Part shown: piece by piece, positions 53,433-62,824 of the stretch
Layout of the letters: each line of letters begins with the position of its first letter
How positions within the stretch are numbered: the first letter of the stretch is position 1
Assembly: GCF_000025985.1 (NCBI RefSeq)
Contig: NC_003228.3
Location: 3,038,001-3,102,000, forward strand
Direction: 5' to 3'
DNA from: Bacteroides fragilis NCTC 9343
GTDB taxonomy: Bacteria; Bacteroidota; Bacteroidia; Bacteroidales; Bacteroidaceae
Length of the DNA: 64,000 bases
Translations under genes and position numbers: made by a program
Notes under the pieces: model-generated
Told to the model about the DNA's origin: nothing
The model's database searches: none
Seen by the model: only the letters and a program-made list of their open reading frames with translations

Positions 53433-53531
53433 TATTACACTCTTTATTGATTTATATGTACTCTCAACAACAGGCAGCAGAAAAAGTTCCGGTTTTCAGG
53501 ATTGTTAAGCAAAAGTGAATGTACCGGAAGA

Positions 53532-53619
53532 TTCACCACAGATTAACCGACGACACAGATTCATAATTCAATCCGATTTATATCTTCTCCGTGCATTGTG
53601 TCTGCCAATCTGTGGTGAA
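53532..53619. repeat. CACCACAGA-type intergenic palindrome, copy 2
   Basis: Perfect 13-base outer arms (TTCACCACAGATT at 53532-53544 with 53607-53619) and an inner GACACA/TGTGTC pair (53552-53557 with 53597-53602) form an 88-base dyad between the thioredoxin-like gene and the carB stop. The design matches the elements at 26394-26474 and 56887-56987. Confidence 0.65.
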
Positions 53620-53631
53620 GCCCTAAAGTCC

Positions 53632-56600
53632 TTACTTATACTCTTCCCACGACTTGATCGCTATATCGTCAATGTCCATCGTGCAGAACGCATTGATAAA
53701 CGCGCTCGCCAGGCGGGCATTAGTGATCAGCGGGATGTTGAGGTCGATGGCGGCACGACGGATCTTGTAACCATTGTCCAGTTCACCGGCAGTCAGATTC
53801 TTGGGAATATTGACCACCATGTCGATCTCTTTCTTATGCAACATCTCGAGTGCCTGGGGATGTCCCTCTTCACTGGGCCAATAAACACGGGTGTTCTCCA
53901 CACCATTCTCGGTAAGGAACTTGCTGGAACCTCCTGTCGCGAAAATATCATATCCCTTCTTCTGCAACATACGGGCCGCCTCGAGCATATCCACTTTCTG
54001 CTTCGGTGTTCCGGTAGAAAGCAGAATCTTCTTCTTCGGGATGCGATAACCCACGGAAAGCATAGCCTTGAGCACGGCACAGGAAGTATCGCTGCCAATG
54101 CAACCCACTTCACCGGTCGAAGCCATATCCACTCCCAATACAGGGTCGGCTTTCTGGAGGCGGTTGAAAGAGAACTGGCTCGCCTTGATCCCGACATAAT
54201 CGAGTTCGAACAGATTCTTCTCCGGCTTCTCAACAGGCAGGCCGAGCATGACTTTCGTGGCAAGTTCGATAAAATTGATCTTCAATACCTTGCTGACGAA
54301 GGGGAACGAACGGCTGGCACGAAGATTACACTCGATCACCTTTATATCATTGTCTTTAGCCAGATACTGAATGTTGAACGGGCCGGAGATATTGAGCGCC
54401 TTGGCTATCTCACGACTGATGCGTTTAATGCGACGAACCGTCTCTACATACAACTTCTGCGGCGGAAACTGGATAGTGGCGTCACCGGAATGTACTCCCG
54501 CAAACTCAATGTGTTCGGAGATTGCATAAGCGATGATTTCACCGTTCTGTGCCACAGCATCCATCTCCACCTCCTTGGCATGTTCGATGAACTGGCTGAC
54601 CACTACCGGATGCTTCTTCGATACGTTGGCCGCCAGTTGCAGAAAGCGTTCCAGCTCTTCTTGGTTGGAGCATACGTTCATTGCCGCACCGCTGAGCACA
54701 TATGACGGACGGACAAGCACAGGGAAACCTACCTTATCGACAAACGAGTTAATGTCCTCGAGTGAAGTAAGGGCACGCCACTCCGGTTGATCCACTCCGA
54801 TACGGTCGAGCATGGCGGAGAATTTGTCGCGGTCCTCGGCATTGTCGATGCTCTGGGCGGATGTTCCGAGAATGTGGATGTTCTGGGCATCGAGACGCAG
54901 GGCGAGATTGTTAGGTATCTGTCCGCCGGTGGAAACAATGACTCCGTGCGGATTCTCCAGTTCAAGGACATCCATCACGCGTTCGAATGTCAGTTCGTCA
55001 AAGTAAAGCCGGTCACACATATCATAGTCGGTCGATACGGTTTCGGGATTATAGTTGATCATCACCGAACGCCATCCTTCCTTACGGATCGTATTAAGCG
55101 CCTGCACCCCGCACCAGTCGAACTCCACGGAAGAACCGATCCGGTAGGCACCCGAACCGAGAACGACGATAGAACGATGGTCACCCAGGTAAGTGACGTC
55201 GTTGGCTGTGCCGCTATAGGTCAGGTAAAGATAATTGGTCTGTGCCGGATATTCGGCAGCCAGCGTATCGATTTGCTTCACCACGGGAACAATGCCCAGG
55301 CTCTTACGGTAATTGCGGACATAAAGGCTACCGTCTTCCATATCGCCTTCGTAGCCGATGGCACGTGCAATCTGGAAATCGGAGAATCCCTGACGCTTGG
55401 CTTGCTTGAGCAGGTCGGCAGGCAAGTCGGCTATCTGCTTGTGATTGTTCCCCCACTGATGGAGTTCCTCAGAAGTATTCATGATATTCATCAATTTCTG
55501 GAGGAACCACTTGTCGATCTTTGTCAGTTCGTGCACCTGATCGATGGTATATCCGGCACGGAAAGCCTTCGAGATGACAAAGATACGTTTATCGGTCGGT
55601 TCGTGCAGTGCTTTGTCGATGTCGGGGATAACGAGTTCCTTGTTTTCCACAAAACCATGCATCCCCTGTCCGATCATTCGCAAACCCTTCTGAATCGCTT
55701 CCTCAAAAGTGCGGCCAATGGCCATTACCTCACCGACGGACTTCATCGAAGAGCCGAGTTCCTTGTCCACACCGTGGAACTTACCGAGGTCCCAACGCGG
55801 AATTTTGCAGACTACATAATCAAGTGCCGGCTCAAAGAAGGCACTGGTGGTTTTCGTCACAGAGTTCTTCAGGTCGAACAACCCGTAGCCAAGTCCGAGT
55901 TTTGCAGCCACAAAGGCAAGTGGATAACCGGTAGCCTTGGAAGCCAGGGCAGACGAACGGCTCAGGCGGGCATTCACCTCGATCACGCGATAGTCTTCAC
56001 TTTCGGGGTCGAAAGCATATTGCACGTTACATTCTCCCACAATGCCGATGTGGCGGATGATGCGGATGGCGAGCTCGCGCAGTTTATGATACTCCTTATT
56101 GGTCAGGGTTTGTGAAGGAGCTATCACGATAGACTCACCGGTATGGATGCCCAGCGGGTCGAAATTCTCCATATTGCAGACCGTGATACAGTTGTCAAAA
56201 CGGTCACGCACCACCTCGTACTCCACCTCCTTCCAGCCACGGAGGCTCTTCTCAACCAATACCTGCGGAGAGAAAGAGAAAGCTTTTTCCACGAGTAGGT
56301 CCAGTTCTTCTTCATTGTCACAAAAACCCGAACCCAATCCGCCCAGTGCGTAAGCTGCACGGACAATGACCGGATAGCCCAATTCCCGGGCAGCACGACG
56401 GGCGTCTTCTGCATTCTCCACCGCCTCGCTCTTGATGGTCTTCACATCGATCTCGTTCAGCTTGTCGACGAAAAGTTCACGGTCCTCGGTGTCGATAATG
56501 GCCTGTACGGGAGTTCCCAGAACTTTCACATTATATTTCTCCAGAATCCCTTCGCGGTAAAGGGCGACTCCGCAGTTCAATGCCGTCTGTCCGCCAAAGG

Positions 56601-56862
56601 CGAGCATAATGCTTTCGGGACGTTCCTTCCGGATCACCTTCTCCACAAAGTAGGGTGTCACGGGAAGGAAGTATATCTGGTCGGCCACGCCTTCCGATGT
56701 CTGCACGGTAGCGATGTTGGGGTTGATCAGGATGGTTTCAATGCCCTCCTCTTTCAAGGCTTTGAGTGCTTGGGAACCGGAATAATCAAATTCACCGGCC
56801 TCACCGATCTTCAAGGCACCGGAACCAAGCAGCAGTACTTTCTTTATATTGTTTTCTTTCAT
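53632..56862 (-). CDS. carB: Carbamoyl-phosphate synthase large subunit
   Basis: The 1076-residue protein is full-length CarB. It has two homologous ATP-grasp halves, starting KKVLLLGSGALKIGEAGEFDYSG and, in the second half, RSIVVLGSGAYRIGSSVEFDWCG. Conserved glycine loops (AAYALGGLGSGF, RPSYVLSGAAM) are visible. The C-terminal methylglyoxal-synthase-like regulatory domain begins near residue 930 (KKILLSTGTPKQKVDMLEAARMLQKKG). With CarA it makes carbamoyl phosphate for pyrimidines and arginine in the cytoplasm. It lies 163 bases after the carA stop, with a palindromic repeat in the gap. Confidence 0.97.
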   Translation of the reverse strand: MKENNIKKVLLLGSGALKIGEAGEFDYSGSQALKALKEEGIETILINPNIATVQTSEGVADQIYFLPVTPYFVEKVIRKERPESIMLAFGGQTALNCGVALYREGILEKYNVKVLGTPVQAIIDTEDRELFVDKLNEIDVKTIKSEAVENAEDARRAARELGYPVIVRAAYALGGLGSGFCDNEEELDLLVEKAFSFSPQVLVEKSLRGWKEVEYEVVRDRFDNCITVCNMENFDPLGIHTGESIVIAPSQTLTNKEYHKLRELAIRIIRHIGIVGECNVQYAFDPESEDYRVIEVNARLSRSSALASKATGYPLAFVAAKLGLGYGLFDLKNSVTKTTSAFFEPALDYVVCKIPRWDLGKFHGVDKELGSSMKSVGEVMAIGRTFEEAIQKGLRMIGQGMHGFVENKELVIPDIDKALHEPTDKRIFVISKAFRAGYTIDQVHELTKIDKWFLQKLMNIMNTSEELHQWGNNHKQIADLPADLLKQAKRQGFSDFQIARAIGYEGDMEDGSLYVRNYRKSLGIVPVVKQIDTLAAEYPAQTNYLYLTYSGTANDVTYLGDHRSIVVLGSGAYRIGSSVEFDWCGVQALNTIRKEGWRSVMINYNPETVSTDYDMCDRLYFDELTFERVMDVLELENPHGVIVSTGGQIPNNLALRLDAQNIHILGTSAQSIDNAEDRDKFSAMLDRIGVDQPEWRALTSLEDINSFVDKVGFPVLVRPSYVLSGAAMNVCSNQEELERFLQLAANVSKKHPVVVSQFIEHAKEVEMDAVAQNGEIIAYAISEHIEFAGVHSGDATIQFPPQKLYVETVRRIKRISREIAKALNISGPFNIQYLAKDNDIKVIECNLRASRSFPFVSKVLKINFIELATKVMLGLPVEKPEKNLFELDYVGIKASQFSFNRLQKADPVLGVDMASTGEVGCIGSDTSCAVLKAMLSVGYRIPKKKILLSTGTPKQKVDMLEAARMLQKKGYDIFATGGSSKFLTENGVENTRVYWPSEEGHPQALEMLHKKEIDMVVNIPKNLTAGELDNGYKIRRAAIDLNIPLITNARLASAFINAFCTMDIDDIAIKSWEEYK

Positions 56863-56886
56863 TATTATAATGTTTTTGAGTTTGGT

Positions 56887-56987
56887 TTACCACAGAGTAA
56901 CACAGAGTTCCACAGAGATTATTTTCTCTTAACATCTTATAAACAAGAAATTAAAACTCTGTGAGACTCCGTGTTACTCTGTGGTAA
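56887..56987. repeat. CCACAGAG-type palindrome between carA and carB, copy 3
   Basis: Arms 56887-56917 and 56957-56987 are complementary at 28 of 31 positions. Each arm holds three spaced copies of CACAGAG or its complement. It is the largest of three related elements in the window and the only one inside what should be an operon. Confidence 0.7.
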
Positions 56988-57024
56988 AACAGATTCGTTT
57001 CTATCTCTTTATGCAGAATATACT

Positions 57025-58101
57025 TTAGAGCAACTTCACGAACTCGTCGAAGAGGAACTCCGTATCCGTGGGTCCGCTGGCTGCTTCCGGATGGAACTGT
57101 GCAGAGAACCAGGGATTCGTCTTATGGCGTATTCCTTCGTTAGAGCCATCATTCATATTGATAAACAGCGGTTCCCAGTCGGTGCCAAGTGTATTATTGT
57201 CTACCGCATAACCATGATTCTGCGAAGTGATGAAACAACGTTCCGTGCCAACCATGCGTACCGGCTGGTTGTGGCTGCGATGCCCGTATTTCAGCTTGTA
57301 TATTTTAGCCCCTCCGGCTTTGCTCAGCAACTGGTTACCCATGCAGATACCGAAAATAGGTAACTTGGGATTCTGCATCGCTTTACGGATGTTCTGCACG
57401 GCAGCATCACACGTATCCGGATCACCCGGTCCGTTGGAGATGAAGAGTCCGTCGAACTTCAGATGATTGAAATCATAATTCCAGGGTACACGGATCACTG
57501 CCACATCCCGGCGAAGCAGGCAACGGATAATGTTCGTCTTCACACCGCAATCCACAAGCACCACTTTCTTCTTGTCCGCCCCCTCGTTATAACGGATCAC
57601 CTCTTTGCATGAAACCTTGTCTACGTAGTTCACTCCACTGTATACAGCTTCCGGAGCACTCTCCGGTTCATCGTCAAATACGATCCGTCCCATCATCACC
57701 CCATGTTCACGCAACACTTTGGTCAACTCACGGGTATCGATCCCCGTGATGCCCGGCACCTGCTCACGCTTCAGCCAGTCAGCCAGACTCTCAACGGCAT
57801 TCCAATGACTGTATTCCTGTGAGTAATCGCTTACGATAATAGCTTCGGCATGGATGCGTTCGCTCTCCATAAACGTAGCCAGTCCGCCAGGCTCTATGCT
57901 AAAAGGAGGTACACCATAGTTGCCCACCAGCGGATACGTCAGTGTCATCAACTGCCCCGCATACGAAGGGTCGGTCAGACTCTCCGGATAACCGGTCATG
58001 GCGGTATTGAACACTACTTCACCTGCCACGGGCTTTTCGTAACCGAACGACTTACCGTGGAAACGGCTCCCGTCGTCAAGGATCAAAGTCACATTCTTCA
58101 T
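57025..58101 (-). CDS. carA: Carbamoyl-phosphate synthase small subunit
   Basis: The ATG at 58101 gives 358 residues beginning MKNVTLILDDGSRFHGKSFG; nine upstream codons are not needed. The N-terminal domain carries VVFNTAMTGYPESLTDPSYAG. The C-terminal class I glutamine amidotransferase has its nucleophile in FGICMGNQLLSKAGG and the His-Glu pair in FHPEAASGP. It supplies ammonia from glutamine to CarB. It begins 35 bases after purF and so is likely co-transcribed with it. Confidence 0.96.
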   Translation of the reverse strand: MKNVTLILDDGSRFHGKSFGYEKPVAGEVVFNTAMTGYPESLTDPSYAGQLMTLTYPLVGNYGVPPFSIEPGGLATFMESERIHAEAIIVSDYSQEYSHWNAVESLADWLKREQVPGITGIDTRELTKVLREHGVMMGRIVFDDEPESAPEAVYSGVNYVDKVSCKEVIRYNEGADKKKVVLVDCGVKTNIIRCLLRRDVAVIRVPWNYDFNHLKFDGLFISNGPGDPDTCDAAVQNIRKAMQNPKLPIFGICMGNQLLSKAGGAKIYKLKYGHRSHNQPVRMVGTERCFITSQNHGYAVDNNTLGTDWEPLFINMNDGSNEGIRHKTNPWFSAQFHPEAASGPTDTEFLFDEFVKLL

Positions 58102-58135
58102 TCTTATCTTTTCTTTATTTAAGTTCACCTTTCTT

Positions 58136-60019
58136 TTAAAATTGGTACACCTGCTCGATGTAGTTAATAAATGCTTCGTTCAGCAGCTTCACCCCGCCCG
58201 GTGTAGGATAGTTGCCACTGAAGTACCAGTCTCCCGTATGATTGGGACACGCCTCGTGCAGCCCCTCGAGCGGCTGATAGACAATCTGCACTTTCGCTTT
58301 CGTTCCTTTCGGCGTCAGCAGTTCCACCATCTTCTCCGAAATCTCCTCATCGGTGAAAGGAGCATAAATATCCTTCACATAGTTTACCATCTGCTCTTTC
58401 GGCAGTCCCACCTGATCTTTCGACTTCCGGTAAGCCGATGCGATCACATCTTTCATATCCCGGTCCTTCAGCAATTCAATTGCAGCTTTAAAGGCGATGA
58501 ATTCGGACATCTTCGCCATATCAATACCGTAATAGTCGGGATAGCGAACTTGCGGAGAAGAAGAGACGATGACTATCTTCTTCGGTCCCAGACGGTCGAG
58601 GATACCGATAATACTCTGTTTCAGAGTAGTACCGCGAACAATGCTGTCGTCGATAATCACCAGATTGTCGATACCGGAACGGAGACTGCCGTATGTGATG
58701 TCATATACGTGTGCTGCCAAGTCATTCCGGCTATTACCCTCGGCAATGAAAGTGCGCAGTTTGATATCTTTGATAGCCACTTTCTCCGAACGGATACGGC
58801 GGGACAGAATCACTTCCAGTTCATCGTGATCCGGATGATGTCCCAGGCTCGCAATCTGCCGCACCTTCTCTTCATTCAAATAATTGTCCAGCCCCTGAAG
58901 CATACCGTAAAATGCCACCTCTGCCGTATTCGGGATGAACGAGAAGACGGTATGGTCGAGGTCATTATCAATCGCTTTCAGGATGTTCGGAACCAGTTTC
59001 TCACCCAATTGTTTTCTCTCCTTGTAAATATCCGCGTCACTGCCTCGCGAGAAGTAGATCCGCTCGAACGAACAGGCTTTCTTCTCCCGTGCCTTATTGA
59101 TCTGTGCCGTACGCAACTTTCCCTCTTTACTGATCAGGAGGGCCTGTCCCGGCAGTAATTCCCTGATTTCTCCTATCGGAACATTGAGTGCCGTCTGAAT
59201 CACCGGACGTTCGGAAGCAAGCACCGCAATCTCGTCATCCTGATACCAGAACGCCGGACGAATCCCCCACGGGTCACGCAATGCAAAGCTCTCTCCGCTA
59301 CCGGTCAGTCCGCACATCACATACCCCCCGTCCCATTCTTTACTCGACGTGCGCAACACGTTGGCAAGGTCGATGTGGTCCTCAATGTAATGCGTCACGC
59401 CCATGCCGGTCAGGCCTTCAGCCTCAGCCAGGTTAAAGAGACGTTCCACTTCACGGTCGAGCCTGTGCCCCACTTGTTCCAACATAATATACGTATCGGC
59501 ATACTTACGGGGATGCTGGCCGATGGCTGTGATACGGGCAAAAATTTCATCCACATTAGTCATGTTGAAGTTGCCGCAAAGAGCAAGATTCTTCGCCCGC
59601 CAGTTATTTCTTCTGAGAAACGGATGAACATAAGATATCCCGGATTTTCCGGTAGTCGAGTAACGCAGATGCCCCATATAAGCTTCTCCGGCAAAAGGCA
59701 GCGTCCGTTTGGCAAACGCGGCATCGTGCAACTGTTCTTTGCTCAGATCCTTGAAGTTGCTTTGTACTGTCTCAAATATCTCGGTGATGGCACCGGAACC
59801 CAATGCCCGCTCACGGAACATATACTCCTCACCCGGATTTGCTTCCAGTTTCACACACGCCAGACCGGCACCTTCCTGACCACGGTTATGCTGCTTTTCC
59901 ATCAGCAGATAGAGCTTATTCAGCCCGTACATCCACGTTCCGTACTTCTTTTCATAGTACTCCAGCGGTTTAAGCAAACGTATCATGGCAACGCCACATT
60001 CATGTTTCAGTTGTTCCAT
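58136..60019 (-). CDS. purF: Amidophosphoribosyltransferase (PurF family, long Bacteroidetes form)
   Basis: The 627-residue protein has an N-terminal class II glutamine amidotransferase domain. The predicted nucleophile is Cys8 (MEQLKHECGVAMIRLL), which implies a seven-residue propeptide or an unprocessed start, followed by KQHNRGQEGAGLACVKLE. The C-terminal phosphoribosyltransferase domain has the PRPP-binding motif VIIDDSIVRGTTL. It catalyses the first committed step of purine synthesis. It is about 120-150 residues longer than E. coli PurF, with an inserted stretch in the first third, which I recall as usual for Bacteroides. It heads the purF-carA-carB cluster. Confidence 0.9.
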   Translation of the reverse strand: MEQLKHECGVAMIRLLKPLEYYEKKYGTWMYGLNKLYLLMEKQHNRGQEGAGLACVKLEANPGEEYMFRERALGSGAITEIFETVQSNFKDLSKEQLHDAAFAKRTLPFAGEAYMGHLRYSTTGKSGISYVHPFLRRNNWRAKNLALCGNFNMTNVDEIFARITAIGQHPRKYADTYIMLEQVGHRLDREVERLFNLAEAEGLTGMGVTHYIEDHIDLANVLRTSSKEWDGGYVMCGLTGSGESFALRDPWGIRPAFWYQDDEIAVLASERPVIQTALNVPIGEIRELLPGQALLISKEGKLRTAQINKAREKKACSFERIYFSRGSDADIYKERKQLGEKLVPNILKAIDNDLDHTVFSFIPNTAEVAFYGMLQGLDNYLNEEKVRQIASLGHHPDHDELEVILSRRIRSEKVAIKDIKLRTFIAEGNSRNDLAAHVYDITYGSLRSGIDNLVIIDDSIVRGTTLKQSIIGILDRLGPKKIVIVSSSPQVRYPDYYGIDMAKMSEFIAFKAAIELLKDRDMKDVIASAYRKSKDQVGLPKEQMVNYVKDIYAPFTDEEISEKMVELLTPKGTKAKVQIVYQPLEGLHEACPNHTGDWYFSGNYPTPGGVKLLNEAFINYIEQVYQF

Positions 60020-60139
60020 CTATTCTCTATTTAGCAGTTTACACGAATCAAAAATTAAAGGGCTTATCGTTTTTCCCAAGAGTTCAAACATATCTGCTCC
60101 AACTCTTGATTCGTATTATTTATACATGGGTTATCGAAC

Positions 60140-60589
60140 TCACTCCATAGTCACACTCTCTTCCCTTATCCCGGTCGCTTCATCTTTCCCGCCTTGCAAC
60201 AGTGTGTCAGAAAAAGCCTCTCTAATTATCAACGAATCAGAGCACTTTAATGTTTCCGGCCTCACAGCACGAGAAGCCGTTATCTTACAAAACTGATGCA
60301 TCGGACGGAAAGAAGAAAAGGAATAAACGGGTACCTCTGTATAAGTACTGTTACGGAAGATGTAACTTTGGGATGGAAATTCTTGGAGGATAACGGTGGG
60401 AGTCTCGATAATGCCGTCAGAAGCAAACACGAACGTTTCGCCTTGCGGCCGATATACATTTAACAGCTGGTTGTCGTTGATGATCGCTACCCCGGCGCTG
60501 TCGTATCCGCGATACTTCAGTCGCTTCAGCCCCTTGATAAGGATGGGGTAGGCTTCTCTCTTACCAATGTAGCCTACGATTCCACACAT
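60140..60589 (-). pseudogene. Truncated GlmS-like protein with an unrelated tail
   Basis: The 149-residue frame starts [20 protein letters not shown] at 60589 and continues [20 protein letters not shown], the start of glutamine-fructose-6-phosphate aminotransferase including the Cys2 nucleophile and the RGYDSAG motif. After about residue 46 (near 60451) it no longer resembles GlmS, and the frame ends 100 codons later. A full GlmS is about 610 residues with two sugar isomerase domains, all missing. The tail ([20 protein letters not shown] onward) is not recognised. The gene keeps its own promoter element, so a short transcribed product is possible. A true glmS must lie elsewhere. Confidence 0.75.
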
Positions 60590-60613
60590 ATTATCCTTTT
60601 TTGTTTTCGCGTG

Positions 60614-60621
60614 CAAAGATA
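60614..60621 (-). promoter_or_regulatory. -7 promoter element of the truncated glmS-like gene
   Basis: The minus strand reads TATCTTTG, matching TAnnTTTG, 24 bases before the ATG at 60589. Confidence 0.55.
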
Positions 60622-61143
60622 CACAATCTATATGACATAAAGATAAGCTTTCCTATAAATATTTGACATAAACGTACAAAAAAGTTGTTTTAATACCAAA
60701 ACGTTAATTAATCTATTATTTCAATCTCAAAAAGAAAGAGATTATAATCGTTTAACGATAGAATGGAAGCAACTTACAGATCGAAACAAAAAGTAGTTAA
60801 TTCGCTTACAATCCGAAACATTCTAGTTTAGATAAGATAATTAGTGTCAAGCAAACCAATCGAATATTCATCATAATGAAATTAAATCTCTATATTTACC
60901 GGACATTTTGATAGGACAACCGAGCGTTATCATATAATAAAGCTAAACAGAATGAAGAAACGAGAACTTTTTAACAGCAAAGTCAAAGCAAAGGGGCAGG
61001 CAATAGAACCGCGAGATGGTTCCCGTCCCATCGTGTATGTCATGGCAGCTACATGTATGCCTGCGGTGAAGATAGAGGAATATTTCAGATGAACGGTGAA
61101 GTTATTATCATAAAAACATAAATCCTTTAAAACAATTACAATT
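60617..61143. other. 527-base divergent region before asnB
   Basis: It holds the promoter element of the truncated glmS gene at its left end, a TCGTTTAACGA palindrome at 60748-60758, and a 6-bp AATCTC/GAGATT dyad just before that. A weak -7-like TATATTTA lies at 60892-60899. A 46-codon open frame follows at 60952-61092 and is listed separately. Apart from these I see nothing. Confidence 0.45.
60952..61092 (+). CDS. Possible 46-residue leader or small protein before asnB
   Basis: The frame begins ATG at 60952 and ends TGA at 61090-61092, 51 bases before asnB. The peptide begins MKKRELFNSKVKAKGQAIEP, is basic, and contains a hydrophobic centre PIVYVMAATCMPAV. I do not recognise it. A weak -7-like sequence lies about 55 bases upstream. 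It could be a leader peptide, a small membrane-touching protein, or chance; the frame has no Shine-Dalgarno site. Confidence 0.3.
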   Translation: MKKRELFNSKVKAKGQAIEPRDGSRPIVYVMAATCMPAVKIEEYFR

Positions 61144-62820
61144 ATGTGTGGAATAGCAGGAATCTTCAATATAAAGATTCAGAGCAGGGAACTCAGGAAC
61201 AAGGCTCTCCGAATGGCACGCAAAATACGTCACCGCGGGCCCGACTGGAGTGGAATGTATTGTGGCGGAAGTGCCATCCTGGCACACGAACGCCTTTCCA
61301 TAGTCGATCCGCAAAGCGGAGGACAGCCTCTTTATTCATCCGACCGGAAGCAAGTACTGGCGGTTAACGGCGAAATCTATAACCACCGTGACATCCGCGC
61401 CCAATATGCCGGCCGCTACGAGTTCCGGACCGGGAGTGACTGTGAGGTGATCCTCGCCCTTTACCGCGACAAAGGTATTCATTTCCTTGAAGAGCTGAAC
61501 GGCATCTTCGCCTTTGCCCTTTATGATGAAGAAAAAGACGAATACCTGATTGCCCGGGACCCCATCGGTGTAATACCTTTATATATAGGAAAGGACGCCG
61601 AAGGACATGTCTACTTCGGCAGCGAACTCAAAGCGCTCGAAGGGTTCTGCGACGAGTACGAACCCTTCTTACCCGGACACTACTATCACAGCAAGGAGGG
61701 GACGATGAAACGCTGGTACACCCGTGACTGGATGGAATATAAAGAGGAGAACGACAAGCAGGCGGACAGCCGGTCTCCCACCCGGCAGATTCAGGACGCC
61801 CTTGAGAATGCCGTACACCGTCAACTGATGTCCGACGTACCTTACGGAGTGCTTCTTTCGGGCGGGCTGGACAGTTCTGTTATCTCTGCCATTGCCAAAA
61901 AGTATGCCGCCAAACGCATTGAAACCGATGGCGCAAGCGATGCATGGTGGCCGCAGCTACACTCCTTTGCCATCGGACTGAAAGGTGCACCGGACCTGAT
62001 CAAAGCACGTGAAGTAGCCGAATACATCGGTACGGTTCATCATGAAATAAACTACACCCTTCAGGAAGGGCTCGATGCCATCCGGGATGTTATCTATTTC
62101 ATTGAGACATACGACGTAACTACCGTCCGTGCTTCTACACCGATGTATCTGTTGGCACGTGTCATCAAGTCGATGGGCATCAAGATGGTATTGAGCGGTG
62201 AAGGTGCCGACGAGATCTTCGGCGGCTACCTTTATTTCCACAAAGCACCCGATGCCCGTGCCTTTCACGAAGAGACTGTACGCAAACTGTCTAAACTACA
62301 TCTATACGATTGCCTTCGCGCCAATAAGAGCCTCGCAGCATGGGGTGTGGAAGGACGTGTCCCTTTCCTCGACAAAGAGTTTCTGGATGTGGCCATGCAA
62401 CTCGATCCCGAAATAAAAATGGCTCCGGGAAAAGTCATCGAAAAGAAAGTCCTGCGCGAAGCCTTTGCGGATATGCTCCCTTCCGGCATCGCCTGGCGCC
62501 AAAAAGAACAGTTCAGTGACGGTGTGGGATATAGTTGGATAGATACGCTGAAAGAGATTACCGCAACGGCTGTCAGTGACGAACAGATGGCACATGCCGC
62601 AGAACGTTTTCCCATCCACACCCCTATGAATAAAGAAGAGTATTACTACCGCAGCATCTTCGAAGAGCACTTCCCCAGTGAAAGCGCCGCCCGCAGCGTA
62701 CCCAGTATCCCCAGTGTAGCCTGTTCGACAGCCGAGGCACTGGCATGGGACACCGCGTTCAAGAACCTGAACGATCCCAGCGGACGTGCCGTAAAAGGAG
62801 TACACGAAGAAGCATATTAA
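61144..62820 (+). CDS. asnB: Asparagine synthase (glutamine-hydrolysing)
   Basis: The 558-residue protein has the class II glutamine amidotransferase start MCGIAGIFNIKIQ with Cys2 as nucleophile, RHRGPDWSGMYCG, and LSIVDPQSGGQPL. The C-terminal ATP-dependent synthetase domain has the PP-loop YGVLLSGGLDSSVISAIAKK (about 234-253) and the later VLSGEGADEIFGGYLYFHKAP. It makes asparagine from aspartate, ATP and glutamine in the cytoplasm. Its length and domain order match E. coli AsnB. It is followed by a repeat-rich hairpin region. Confidence 0.96.
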   Translation: MCGIAGIFNIKIQSRELRNKALRMARKIRHRGPDWSGMYCGGSAILAHERLSIVDPQSGGQPLYSSDRKQVLAVNGEIYNHRDIRAQYAGRYEFRTGSDCEVILALYRDKGIHFLEELNGIFAFALYDEEKDEYLIARDPIGVIPLYIGKDAEGHVYFGSELKALEGFCDEYEPFLPGHYYHSKEGTMKRWYTRDWMEYKEENDKQADSRSPTRQIQDALENAVHRQLMSDVPYGVLLSGGLDSSVISAIAKKYAAKRIETDGASDAWWPQLHSFAIGLKGAPDLIKAREVAEYIGTVHHEINYTLQEGLDAIRDVIYFIETYDVTTVRASTPMYLLARVIKSMGIKMVLSGEGADEIFGGYLYFHKAPDARAFHEETVRKLSKLHLYDCLRANKSLAAWGVEGRVPFLDKEFLDVAMQLDPEIKMAPGKVIEKKVLREAFADMLPSGIAWRQKEQFSDGVGYSWIDTLKEITATAVSDEQMAHAAERFPIHTPMNKEEYYYRSIFEEHFPSESAARSVPSIPSVACSTAEALAWDTAFKNLNDPSGRAVKGVHEEAY

Positions 62821-62824
62821 AAAA

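Noticed and set aside
53515..56115. Long plus-strand open frames of 396 and 442 codons opposite carB
   Set aside because: They are exactly antisense to carB, have no recognisable domains and a composition dictated by the carB codons. The minus strand encodes a complete, conserved CarB.
58142..60034. Plus-strand open frames of up to 338 codons opposite purF
   Set aside because: They are antisense shadows of a well-conserved amidophosphoribosyltransferase.
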